A stretch of DNA of 64,000 bases from Mycobacterium sp. 236(2023) (GTDB lineage Bacteria; Actinomycetota; Actinomycetes; Mycobacteriales; Mycobacteriaceae), in contig NZ_JARSBP010000003.1 of the NCBI RefSeq assembly GCF_029623955.1, positions 806,001 through 870,000 of the forward strand, written 5' to 3'. The notes below the pieces were generated by a model. It ran no database searches and was not told the origin of the DNA. It worked only from the letters and a program-made list of their open reading frames with translations. The translations under genes were made by a program, and so were the position numbers. Shown here in pieces: positions 23,338 through 30,979 of this stretch (position 1 is its first letter; each line of letters opens with the position of its first letter).

Positions 23338-24219
23338 ATGTGTGCAGCTAACATCCCCACGGTGCCTGATGATCGCCGTCGCCTTCGTTCACGTCTCCGA
23401 ATAACCTCAAGCCTTGCCATTGTCGGGCTGATCTACATCGCCTCGCTCGTCGGGTACTACTTCGTGAGCAACTCGTATCCGGCACTGCCGGAGTTCGATC
23501 CGACCCCTGCGGCTGAGCCTGTCGTCTCGATCGACATGGATGCGATTCACACGATGAACAACGAACTCGAGATCTCGGTGTTGCTCATCGCGCCCGAGAA
23601 GTTCCTCGACCCGACGCTCAAAGTGCTCAACACCGACATCGCCGTGCGGCTGTACCCGTGGGTCGATCAGGGTGAGCTGAAGTTCCCCAAAGGCCAGACT
23701 CCGGCCAGCATCGACGCGACGATCGAGGCTGACGGTGACGCCGACCGCTGGCCGTTCGACACCTACACCACCAAACCGTTGACCGCCGATGTCCTGATCG
23801 GCTCGGGGGACGATCGCACCGTACAACCCGCCGAGATCCGGTTCAGCGGACAGGTCGAGGGCTGGAATATCGATGTACAGCAGACCGATTCCGATCCGCA
23901 GGCTTCCGTCATCACACTGAGCCGGCACCGCGGAACGCTGGCGTTCGATCTGGGTGTCTGTCTCGTGCTCATCGCGCTGCCCGCGATGGCCATGATCGTG
24001 GCCATCGAAACGATCAGGGGCAAAAGGCAATTCCTGCCGCCGCTGTGCACCTGGTTTGCCGCGATGCTGTTCGCGGTCGTACCGCTGCGCAACATCCTGC
24101 CGGGCGCCCCGCCGCCCGGTGCGTGGATCGACCAGGCGATCGTGCTGTGGGTCCTCATCGCGCTCGTTTCGGCGATGGGCATCTACATCGTGGCCTGGTA
24201 TCGCTTTCACAAGCAGTAG
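23338..24219 (+). CDS. DUF4436-family membrane protein
   Basis: A 293-residue protein with an N-terminal transmembrane helix (LAIVGLIYIASLVGYYFVS, about residues 25-43), a large extracytoplasmic beta-rich domain (about 50-200; includes WPFDTYTTKPLTADVLI) and three C-terminal helices, with a WFAAMLFAVVPLRNILPGAPPPG loop typical of DUF4436 proteins in mycobacteria. RNILPGAPPxG is well conserved in that family. It probably sits in the inner membrane with its domain outside. The ATG at 23338 or a GTG at 23362 could be the start; neither has a clear Shine-Dalgarno. Function is not known. Confidence 0.75.
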   Translation: MCAANIPTVPDDRRRLRSRLRITSSLAIVGLIYIASLVGYYFVSNSYPALPEFDPTPAAEPVVSIDMDAIHTMNNELEISVLLIAPEKFLDPTLKVLNTDIAVRLYPWVDQGELKFPKGQTPASIDATIEADGDADRWPFDTYTTKPLTADVLIGSGDDRTVQPAEIRFSGQVEGWNIDVQQTDSDPQASVITLSRHRGTLAFDLGVCLVLIALPAMAMIVAIETIRGKRQFLPPLCTWFAAMLFAVVPLRNILPGAPPPGAWIDQAIVLWVLIALVSAMGIYIVAWYRFHKQ

Positions 24220-24322
24220 TGCACGCGTCGGTGCCGCCCAAAATCTCCCGACCACAACAACTTTGCGTAAGCGCTCCAACCTCAGGTGCGGGCTGTTGCC
24301 GGCGTGACGTAGGTTGGCGTTC

Positions 24323-24796
24323 GTGGACGGTGTCCGCGCGGCAACCATCGACGATGTGGACGACATCGAGCGCATCGTCGCGGCGGCCTACGCGCCGTAC
24401 GTCGCCCGCATCGGCCGTGAGCCCGCCCCGATGACCGTCGACTACCGCAACGCGGTGAACCAGACCGATCACGTCCACGTCCTCATCGACTCCGGTGAGA
24501 CCGTCGGCGTGCTGGTCATCGCCATCACTGCCGACCACGTCTTCGTCGACAGCGTCGCGGTGGCCGAAGGGCAGAAGGGGCGCGGATTGGGCAAGCTGCT
24601 GCTGGGCTACGCCGAGCAGCAGGCACGCGATGCCGGGCTGCGGCACGTCCGCCTCTACACGAACGCCGCGATGACCGAGAATCTGTCCTTGTATCCGCAT
24701 CTGGGCTACCGCGAAGTGGACCGGCGCATCGACGAGGGCTTCCACCGGGTCTACTTCGAGAAGACGGTCGAATCCGCAATTATCGTGGAGCCATGA
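24323..24796 (+). CDS. GNAT-family N-acetyltransferase
   Basis: A 157-residue GNAT enzyme. The acetyl-CoA binding motif A is plain: FVDSVAVAEGQKGRGLGKLLLGYAE (beta4, then the QxxGxG/A pyrophosphate loop QKGRGLGK). The fold continues with GLRHVRLYTNAAMTENL and SLYPHLGYREVDRR, the C-terminal acceptor-site tyrosine strand. The GTG at 24323 is chosen over TTG at 24314. The next, smaller GNAT-like gene starts in its stop codon (ATGA). The acyl acceptor cannot be predicted. Confidence 0.85.
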   Translation: MDGVRAATIDDVDDIERIVAAAYAPYVARIGREPAPMTVDYRNAVNQTDHVHVLIDSGETVGVLVIAITADHVFVDSVAVAEGQKGRGLGKLLLGYAEQQARDAGLRHVRLYTNAAMTENLSLYPHLGYREVDRRIDEGFHRVYFEKTVESAIIVEP

Positions 24797-25104
24797 CCAT
24801 CGAGACACCTCCCGACCGCTCTGGCGCCCCGACCACGGTCACTCGAGAACCCGGACGATTCGTCATCGAGGTCGAAGGCCGCGCTGTCGGGCTGGCCGAC
24901 TTCCACGACGGTGACGGCAAGCGGACCTTCCCGCACACGGAGGTGCTGCCCGAGTTCCAGGGCCGTGGGCTCGCAACGATTCTCGTCGCCGCCGCACTGC
25001 AGGCCACCCGCGCCGACGGGCTCCGCATCGTGCCGACCTGCTGGATGGTCGCCGAATACATCGACAAGCATCCGGAGTACGCCGACATCACCGATCGTCG
25101 TTAG
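24793..25104 (+). CDS. small GNAT-like acetyltransferase (YjdJ type)
   Basis: A 103-residue protein of the short GNAT group (YjdJ / Gtn-like, about 90-100 residues). It contains GRFVIEVEGRAVGLADFHDG, an HTEVLPEFQGRGLATILVAAAL acetyl-CoA loop (given as two adjacent parts, HTEVLPEF and QGRGLATILV) and CWMVAEYIDKHPEYADI, the conserved CxxxxxYIxKHPEY end typical of this group. It overlaps the upstream GNAT gene by 4 nt. Its stop overlaps the stop of the convergent DUF427 gene by 4 nt (TTAG), an extremely tight convergent junction. Confidence 0.85.
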   Translation: MTIETPPDRSGAPTTVTREPGRFVIEVEGRAVGLADFHDGDGKRTFPHTEVLPEFQGRGLATILVAAALQATRADGLRIVPTCWMVAEYIDKHPEYADITDRR

Positions 25105-25886
25105 CTGAAGTGGGTCCGGGGCCTGGGCACCTCCACGCCGTCGACCCTGATGTCGACTTTCTCGTTGTAGAACGCGACCAGGTTTGTGATCGGCCCGACG
25201 GCAGGTAGCGGAGTCTCGTACGTCCAGGCGAGGTCGGCATACTCGGTGTCGCCGACGCGCACCGACCAGTAGCCCGACGTCACTCCCTTGTACGGGCAGA
25301 GCGTTTCCGTATCCGTCGGCACCAGGTGTTCGAACGCGACGTCGGTGCGGTCGATGTAATACCTTGTCGGCAAACCTGTTTCGAACAGCAATACAGGGCT
25401 TCGGGTGTCGGCCAGCGTGACACCGTCCAGGGTGACCGTGACGTGGCGGTGCGACCGCAGCGCGTCGACCCGGGCGTACGGATTCCGCGGATGCCCGAAT
25501 ATCGGCTCGTCCTCCTCGAACCAGCTGAGCGAGTTCCACTCGAAGCGCACCAAGCCCGCCACCGCGCCGGCGTCGTCATCGAACACACGAGCCGCCGACG
25601 GGACCACCACCCCGCCGTCACCGGCCAGCGAGAACCTGCGCGCCGCGCCGAACTGCACACGCAGCGGGTGCTCGTCGTCACGCAGCACCCCGTCGACCAC
25701 GTCGGAGCGCGGAATGTAGTACTGCGGGTAATACGGCACCTCCCACACGTAGCGTGCCGACGTGGTGTCGAAAACCAGCTGGTGCCCCAGGAAGCCGCGC
25801 ACCCGGCGCGGGGCCGGCTCGACGCGTCCGCGGGCGGCGGCCATCTGCGGATAGTCCGGCGCCGGGCCCGGGGCGGCGGTGTTCAC
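25101..25886 (-). CDS. DUF427 domain protein with two tandem domains
   Basis: A 261-residue protein composed of two DUF427 beta-barrel units. The first (about residues 25-110) has VRGFLGHQLVFDTTSARYVWE and VPYYPQYYIPRSDV; the second (about 150-255) repeats the pattern with VTLDGVTLADTRSPVLLFE, RYYIDRTDVAFEHLVPT and the hallmark TLCPYKGVTSGYWSV. The start is GTG 25886 with GGAGG before it; longer frames to 26696 are antisense artefacts over the ClC gene. The function of DUF427 is not established. It is divergent from the ClC gene, with 88 bp between. Confidence 0.85.
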   Translation of the reverse strand: MNTAAPGPAPDYPQMAAARGRVEPAPRRVRGFLGHQLVFDTTSARYVWEVPYYPQYYIPRSDVVDGVLRDDEHPLRVQFGAARRFSLAGDGGVVVPSAARVFDDDAGAVAGLVRFEWNSLSWFEEDEPIFGHPRNPYARVDALRSHRHVTVTLDGVTLADTRSPVLLFETGLPTRYYIDRTDVAFEHLVPTDTETLCPYKGVTSGYWSVRVGDTEYADLAWTYETPLPAVGPITNLVAFYNEKVDIRVDGVEVPRPRTHFS

Positions 25887-25974
25887 TGATCGGCCTCCTG
25901 TGATGCGAACGCGGCGGTGGTGTATGCGCGAAACTGTAGGCCCGGCCATCCAGTGGTGAAGGAGAACGACACTC

Positions 25975-27291
25975 GTGCCTGTTCGTGGCGGGAATCGCGG
26001 AGAGTCGGTCCGCGCCACCGTGCTGGTCTGCGCGACCGCCGCCGCAGCGGGCGTCCTGATCGGCCTCATCGGCGCGGTCTTTCGGTGGTGTCTCGGTGCC
26101 GCCGAAGACCTCCGCGCCGACCTTGTCGGCTGGTCGCATGGGTTGCCGGGGCCGGGATGGTTGATCCCGATCGTCGTCGTCGCCGTCTGCGCCACTGTCG
26201 CCGGTCTGCTGGTTCGGTGGGAACCCCTCGCCGTCGGCAGCGGCATACCGCACCTCGAGGCGGTCTTCCTCGGTGAGGCCCGCGCGCCGCGGCTCAACGT
26301 GATTCCGGCGAGGTTCTTCGGTGGCGTGCTCGCGATCGGTTCTGGCATGGTCCTCGGCCGCGAAGGACCGACCGTCCACATGGGCGCCACTGTCGGCGCC
26401 GAAGCCGCGAAGCGGACCCGTTTGCCGGATCGGGACGCCCGTGCGATGCAGGCAGCTCTCGGAGGGGCCGGGCTGGCCGTCGCCTTCAACGCGCCCATCG
26501 CCGGCGTGCTGTTCACGCTCGAAGAAGTCACGAAGTCCCTGCGGGTGCGAACCGTGCTGGCGACGATTTTCGCCGCCGTCGCCGCGGTGCTGGCCTCGCG
26601 ACTCGTCCTCGGCAACCATCCCGATTTCGAGGTGGGCCCCGTCCCCGGACCACCATTGGCCTGGCTACCGCTGTTCGTGGTGTTCGGACTGCTCACCGGA
26701 GTTCTCGGCGCCGGCTACAACGTCGTGATCCTCTGGCTGACCGACCGCGTTGCCGCGGTCCCGAAGATCTCAAATCCGGTCAAGGCAACGGTGATCGGAG
26801 CTCTCGTCGGAGCCGCACTGTGCTTTGCGCCGCTGACGGTGGGCGACGGCGACAGCCTGACGCAGATGGTGCTCGGCGGGCACCAGTTCGTTCTGCTCAC
26901 CGCCGCGGGATTGCTTGCCGCGCGGTTCTTTACCGGACCGCTGAGTTACTCGGCGGCGGTACCCGGCGGATTGTTCGCACCGCTACTGGCAGTCGGCGCA
27001 CTGTGGGGCTTCGTGGTCGCGGGATGCTTCTCCTCGGTGTGGCCGGAAGACACGACGTTCCTGGCGATTCCGCTGGCGATCGTCGGGATGACAGCCTTTT
27101 TCGGCGCGACCGTCCGCGCCCCGCTGACGGGGATCGTGATCGTCATGGAGATGACGGCGACGGTGTCTCTGGTGCTGCCGACGCTGGCGGCCACGGCGTC
27201 CGCGGTGCTGGCCGCCCGGGTTCTGCGCTCGGAGCCCATCTACGACAGTCTGCGCAAGCGAATGCCCATCGAGGGACGCGAGGAGCGTTGA
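25975..27291 (+). CDS. ClC-type chloride channel or H+/Cl- exchanger
   Basis: A 438-residue ClC protein with ten or more membrane helices. Selectivity and gating motifs are intact: GSGIPHLEAV (first anion-site loop, GSGIP), GMVLGREGPTVHMGA (the glutamate in GREGP is the external gate), FNAPIAGVLFTLEEV (the second Glu matches the internal proton-transfer glutamate of ClC-ec1, favouring an antiporter) and AVPGGLFAPLLAVGA. No CBS domains follow, as in many bacterial members. Roles include acid resistance and anion balance. The last 30 residues are a cytoplasmic basic tail. It stands as a single gene. Confidence 0.93.
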   Translation: MPVRGGNRGESVRATVLVCATAAAAGVLIGLIGAVFRWCLGAAEDLRADLVGWSHGLPGPGWLIPIVVVAVCATVAGLLVRWEPLAVGSGIPHLEAVFLGEARAPRLNVIPARFFGGVLAIGSGMVLGREGPTVHMGATVGAEAAKRTRLPDRDARAMQAALGGAGLAVAFNAPIAGVLFTLEEVTKSLRVRTVLATIFAAVAAVLASRLVLGNHPDFEVGPVPGPPLAWLPLFVVFGLLTGVLGAGYNVVILWLTDRVAAVPKISNPVKATVIGALVGAALCFAPLTVGDGDSLTQMVLGGHQFVLLTAAGLLAARFFTGPLSYSAAVPGGLFAPLLAVGALWGFVVAGCFSSVWPEDTTFLAIPLAIVGMTAFFGATVRAPLTGIVIVMEMTATVSLVLPTLAATASAVLAARVLRSEPIYDSLRKRMPIEGREER

Positions 27292-27487
27292 ACGCGTTGC
27301 TGGTTCGCGCATTTCCGGCCACGTGAGCGGGTGTCGGAGGCCACGGATCTCCCAGGTCGGCCCAACGACCGCGGAACCGCGCGGTAAAAATCTCTGAACA
27401 GCGTGAATTTGCCACTTCTGCGTTGATCTTGTCGGGTACCCTTAGCTCGCTTTTCTGAGCTATCACATGGCCTTTGAGGGAGTCGAC

Positions 27488-27835
27488 ATGACACAACCGC
27501 CGCCCGGTAACTATCCGCCTCCGCCGCCCGCCGGCGGTGGCGGCTTCCCCCCGCAGCAGCCGGCGGGCGCAGCACCGAGTTCGAACCTGGTGCTCGGAAT
27601 CCTGACGACGATCTTCTGCTGTCTGCCGTTCGGCGTCGTGTCGATCGTCAAGGCAGCACAGGTCAACGGCCTGTGGGCACAAGGCCGTTACGCCGAGGCG
27701 CAGGCTTCCTCGGCCGCCGCCAAGAAGTGGGCGATCTGGAGCGTCGTCGCCTGGGTCATCTTCGTCGTCATCTACGGCATCCTGATCGCACTGGGCGCCG
27801 TCAGCATGGACTTCGATACTTCGTCGTCGTACTGA
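27488..27835 (+). CDS. CD225/dispanin-family membrane protein
   Basis: A 115-residue protein with a Pro/Gly-rich N-terminus (PPPGNYPPPPPAGGGGFPP) and two membrane segments: NLVLGILTTIFCCLPFGVVS, continuing to IVKAAQVN, the CD225 signature (helix, then CCLPxGxxxIVxAxxVN), and WAIWSVVAWVIFVVIYGILI. The ATG at 27488 has GAGGGAG. CD225 proteins in bacteria are thought to sit in the plasma membrane and interact with other membrane proteins; here the next gene, six bases after the stop, encodes a DUF2752 protein, a pairing often seen in actinobacteria. A 6-bp inverted repeat (TAGCTC/GAGCTA, 27443-27462) lies upstream and may mark the control region. Confidence 0.88.
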   Translation: MTQPPPGNYPPPPPAGGGGFPPQQPAGAAPSSNLVLGILTTIFCCLPFGVVSIVKAAQVNGLWAQGRYAEAQASSAAAKKWAIWSVVAWVIFVVIYGILIALGAVSMDFDTSSSY

Positions 27836-27841
27836 TCTCTT

Positions 27842-28264
27842 TTGGCAGTACCGCAATTCGCGCCTGTCCGCCTCGGCGGCCCACTGTTGGTGGGCGCCGT
27901 GGCGGCTTGCGCGTGCGTGGCCGTATTGATCGGCGATCCGACCACCCCGGGTGGGATTCTGCCGGAATGCCCGACGAAAGCCTTTCTGGGAATTGACTGT
28001 CCAGGGTGCGGCACGTTGCGGATGATCTACTCGGTGCTCCATGGCGACTTCGCGTCCGCACTGCGTTTCAACGCCCTGGCGCTGGTCGCGCTGGGACTGC
28101 TGATCGTCGCATTCGCCATCTGGACGTACAGCCGTATCGTCGATCGGAAGATCGATTCCTGGCAACACCATCGCTGGGCTGCGCAGGTGACCCTCGGCGT
28201 TGTCGTGGTCTGGTTTGTGTTGCGAATTCTGCCTTTTGAACCTTTCACCGCGCTGCGTGTGTGA
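27842..28264 (+). CDS. DUF2752 membrane protein
   Basis: A 140-residue membrane protein with three helices. The hallmark of DUF2752 is present: FLGIDCPGCGTLRMIYSVLHGDF, in which CPGCGxxR lies at the membrane edge. The start is probably TTG at 27842, six bases after the CD225 stop; the Shine-Dalgarno is weak, so translation may depend on the upstream gene. The paired Cys could bind metal or form a disulfide. Its function is unknown, and the tight link to CD225 suggests a complex. Confidence 0.8.
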   Translation: MAVPQFAPVRLGGPLLVGAVAACACVAVLIGDPTTPGGILPECPTKAFLGIDCPGCGTLRMIYSVLHGDFASALRFNALALVALGLLIVAFAIWTYSRIVDRKIDSWQHHRWAAQVTLGVVVVWFVLRILPFEPFTALRV

Positions 28265-28320
28265 GCTGCGCCGAAATCGCCTCTCCCGCTTGCGCGATCG
28301 TCATCGAGCTTGAACATGAC

Positions 28321-28362
28321 ACGACCCCGACGACACACTTGTGCGGGTGTCCTCGGGGTCGT
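28321..28362. terminator. hairpin between convergent genes
   Basis: Arms 28321-28336 (ACGACCCCGACGACAC) and 28347-28362 pair over 16 positions with one mismatch around a 10-nt loop. It lies between the end of the DUF2752 gene and the end of the leftward DUF732 gene, so it can terminate both. A U tract is lacking, as is common for mycobacterial terminators. Confidence 0.65.
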
Positions 28363-28386
28363 GACCGAATCGTGCGTCGAGAGCGC

Positions 28387-28683
28387 CTAGGGGCAGTACG
28401 ACTGCGTCGCGGCGCCCACGAAGAAGCCGCTCTGCTCCGGAGACCACCCGGCGGGTCCCATGATCTCGAGAGCGATCTGCGTCTTGTCCTGCCCTGCCGC
28501 GGCGTATTCGCACACCGCGCCCGCGAGCTGGATGGCGTTGTCGGCGCTGGAGTACGGGATGCCCTCGCTGTCCAGTGCAGAGATGAAGATCTCGTTGGCG
28601 TCCTGTGCCAGAGCCGGTGCCGCCAGCGCCGTGGCGAGACCGGCAGCGGCGACGGCCGCTGTGAAAATGAATTTGCCGCGCAT
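28387..28683 (-). CDS. DUF732-family exported protein
   Basis: A 98-residue secreted protein. A signal peptide (KFIFTAAVAAAGLATALAAPA, cut after ALA) precedes a DUF732 domain: FISALDSEGIPYSSADNAIQ, then GAVCEYAAAG and a final YCP, with two conserved Cys that probably form a disulfide. GGGAGGGACGCGC-like sequence lies just before the ATG. DUF732 proteins are numerous in mycobacteria and of unknown function; a second one is at 38066. It is convergent with the CD225-DUF2752 pair. Confidence 0.85.
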   Translation of the reverse strand: MRGKFIFTAAVAAAGLATALAAPALAQDANEIFISALDSEGIPYSSADNAIQLAGAVCEYAAAGQDKTQIALEIMGPAGWSPEQSGFFVGAATQSYCP

Positions 28684-29233
28684 GCGCGTCCCTCCTGATT
28701 GGTCTGCTGTCGGCGATACCGTACGCCGTGCAGACGAACGGTAGTGTTATTTTGCTGAAATCTGCGTGACAAATGTGTGCAGAGTGAAAATCGAGACCGA
28801 CAAATATCATTGATGTAATTCATTGTTGAATGCATGCCGCCAGTGCCTGCAGCGGCGCGAAGGCTTCACGCCGAAAGATCCGGAGGGGTCTCGGACACGC
28901 GGCCGATGGTTTACATCCGGTGCTGGTGGCTGCACGACTTTCCCGTAGGTTCAAGCTTCACGACCACCTATTAACAGCAATGTCAATAGATAGGGCAACG
29001 GGTTCCGCATCGGAAGGGCCTGTGGCGGCGCCTACGGTGCCCGGGCGCGGGGGTGACCTCGTGTGTGTCGACGATCTGCGCCAACGGAATTCGTAGCATC
29101 AGAGTTATCCGTCCAGCGAATTCATTAAGTACTTGAATGTCGGAGCAAACCGTTATTGAGGGGAAATATCTGGCCGGTGTGGCGCTGAAGCGTCGGCTGT
29201 CGATGTTTTTGGTTTGCTGAAAGTTGAAGCCGG
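28684..29233. other. intergenic region, 550 bp
   Basis: No supported gene. The left part is AT rich (28740-28830, including AAATATCATTGATGTAATTC) and probably holds the promoter of the leftward DUF732 gene. The forward frame at 28830-29096 has mixed codon use and no Shine-Dalgarno and is not called. The segment 29090-29220 is also lower in GC. Nothing else recognisable. Confidence 0.5.
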
Positions 29234-29389
29234 TCAGTTCTCGTCCGGGATCTGATGGTGGGTCTGAGTGCGTGCCGGCGCATCCGGATCGTCATCCTTG
29301 TGGTCGAGCTTCTCCTGAACTTCGCGCTGCTCCGGGGTCGCCTTGGTCGCGTCCTTCGGTGTGTCCGACGTCACGTCTTCCTGATCCAC
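29234..29389 (-). CDS. 51-residue hydrophilic protein
   Basis: A GTG at 29389 preceded by GGAGGCTCAGCA (a strong Shine-Dalgarno 7 nt away) opens a 51-codon frame: VDQEDVTSDTPKDATKATPE, followed by a charged KLDHKDDDPDAPART stretch. It is acidic, with no hydrophobic core, and likely disordered, similar in character to the SigF-associated small protein at 1270. It is divergent from the GNAT gene at 29461. The frame extends further upstream in phase, but that part is antisense to the GNAT gene. Function unknown. Confidence 0.6.
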   Translation of the reverse strand: MDQEDVTSDTPKDATKATPEQREVQEKLDHKDDDPDAPARTQTHHQIPDEN

Positions 29390-29460
29390 TGCTGAGCCTC
29401 CAAGCGTCGTCGATGGGTGGACGCAAAATGAGTTCTCCGATCCGGTCCCCGTGAAACACA

Positions 29461-30309
29461 ATGATCGTCGTGACCGGATCGACGTTGTTCTGCAGTACCG
29501 CGCTCGCACGCCGGATCGAAGCCGCCGAAGCCACGCTGATCGTCGCCGCCACCGAGGCGGCCAAGGCCCGTGGTGCGTGGGGATTGGCGCTGCCGATCGG
29601 CGGCGGGTTCGCCTGCGCCGCGGAGGCGGGGTCGCCCATGAACAAGGTCGTCGGCGCCGGGTTCGGGACGGCAGTCGCCCCTGCGGATCTCGACGCGGTC
29701 GAACGGACATTCGCCGAACTCGGCGTGCCGGTCCAGGTGGAACTGGGCAGCCTCGCCGAACCCGGCCTGGGCGACGAACTGACCCGGCGCGGGTACCGGT
29801 TGCGCGGATTCGAGAATGTTCTCGGGCAGGCTCTGTCCGGGCCGGTTTCGCCGGCGACGGTCGACGGCGTCCAGGTCCGCAGATGTGATCCCGACGAGGT
29901 CGACGTGTGGGTCGACGCCGTGGTCGAAGGCTTCGCCCATCCCGACGACGTGGGAGTGCCCAGCCATGAAGAATTTCCGCGCGAGATCGTCGCCCAGGCG
30001 GAACGGGATTTCGAGAACGCCGGGGCGGTGGCCTACCTGGCCGTCTGCGACGGTGCTGTGGCCGGAGGCGGCGGGATGCGGATCACCGACGGAATCGCGC
30101 AACTCACCGGCGCGGCCACGGTGCCGGACGCGCGACGGCGCGGAGTGCAGGGCGCGCTGCTGGCGGCTCGTCTCCGCGATGCGGCGGCAGCAGGATGCGA
30201 CATGGCCGTCGTCACCACCGCGCCGGGCTCGACCTCACAGAAGAACGTGCAGCGCCGAGGTTTTCACCTGCTCTACACGCGAGCGGTGTTGGTCAAGGAA
30301 TTCGGCTAG
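29461..30309 (+). CDS. GNAT-family acetyltransferase, two-domain
   Basis: A 282-residue protein. The C-terminal half (about residues 140-280) is a GNAT domain: LAVCDGAVAGGGGMRITDG, then the acetyl-CoA loop AATVPDARRRGVQGALLAARL (V-x-RRRGVQGAL) and AVVTTAPGSTSQKNVQRRGF, the C-terminal acceptor region. The N-terminal half is a GNAT-like fold without a full loop (VVGAGFGTAVAPADLDAVE), as is common for tandem GNAT proteins in actinobacteria. ATG 29461 is used. The substrate is unknown. Its stop lies in a 19-bp tandem duplication shared with the convergent gene. Confidence 0.82.
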   Translation: MIVVTGSTLFCSTALARRIEAAEATLIVAATEAAKARGAWGLALPIGGGFACAAEAGSPMNKVVGAGFGTAVAPADLDAVERTFAELGVPVQVELGSLAEPGLGDELTRRGYRLRGFENVLGQALSGPVSPATVDGVQVRRCDPDEVDVWVDAVVEGFAHPDDVGVPSHEEFPREIVAQAERDFENAGAVAYLAVCDGAVAGGGGMRITDGIAQLTGAATVPDARRRGVQGALLAARLRDAAAAGCDMAVVTTAPGSTSQKNVQRRGFHLLYTRAVLVKEFG

Positions 30310-30333
30310 GTCTTTGGAATTCGGCTAGGTCTT
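30297..30333. repeat. 19-bp tandem duplication at a convergent gene junction
   Basis: GGAATTCGGCTAGGTCTT occurs at 30297-30314 and again at 30316-30333, one T apart. Each copy contains CTAG, which is a stop codon for the rightward GNAT gene (TAG at 30307-30309) and, on the minus strand, for the leftward membrane-protein gene (TAG at 30325-30327). It looks like a recent small duplication. Confidence 0.9.
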
Positions 30334-30738
30334 CGTCGGTGCGGCGCGGTTCCCGGCGGAGGCCGAGGAGAACAGCCAGACGGTGAGCCAGATGGTCCCC
30401 ACCACGATCAGCAGTGAGCCGGGAACATGGATTCCGAGCGTCGCACCCTCGCCGAGCGCCGCTTGTACGAACGAGTACGCAAAGATCACGAACGCGAGCG
30501 CCACCGTCCACCACGCGCGCTTGCGGTCATAGGCGAGGCCCGCCAGCGCGACCATGAGTCCACCGGTGACGACATGGAGCACGATCGCCGCACCGCCGTG
30601 CACGTCCTTGAGCTCACCGGCCTGCACGAGTGCCCCTGCCGTGCCGAACAGCGCGACGATCACGACGACTGTGGCGAGAGCGAAAAGCCGGGCGGTGAGC
30701 AGGAACGACCGGGTCGACTTCTGATCGGGCGACGGCAT
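30325..30738 (-). CDS. four-helix membrane protein
   Basis: A 137-residue membrane protein with four predicted helices (residues about 15-36, 45-66, 72-94 and 104-124). The loops are short, with DVHGGAAIVLHVVTGG between the first two carrying two His and GIHVPGSLLIVVGTIWL a third, an arrangement that could bind heme or metal, as in small cytochrome b561 or Cox15-like bundles; this is inference. The ATG has GAGAGGACTGCC before it. It is convergent with the GNAT gene. No named family is recognised. Confidence 0.7.
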   Translation of the reverse strand: MPSPDQKSTRSFLLTARLFALATVVVIVALFGTAGALVQAGELKDVHGGAAIVLHVVTGGLMVALAGLAYDRKRAWWTVALAFVIFAYSFVQAALGEGATLGIHVPGSLLIVVGTIWLTVWLFSSASAGNRAAPTKT

Positions 30739-30979
30739 GGCAGTCCTCTCGTGGGCGACACGTCACACGGTGTGACTATGGCACCGCCGATCGCCTGATA
30801 GGTGGGATCGGCGAAAACCGTTGTTCTGCAGCAGCTCTGGACAGCATCTCCGAGAGTGGGTGCTCCAGGTGCCGCCTGGCTGGTGAGAACTCCGCAACGA
30901 AGACGTAGCACACTCGTTTTGGCCAGGAAATGCCTCGTGGGAACACCCTTCGGTAATCGTCCTATCGAAAGGTGACCTC

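Noticed and set aside
25887..26696. 5' extension of the DUF427 frame
   Set aside because: It is antisense to the ClC gene; the GTG at 25886 has a good Shine-Dalgarno.
28830..29096. 88-aa ORF in an intergenic region
   Set aside because: No Shine-Dalgarno, mixed codon positions and no similarity to anything recognised.
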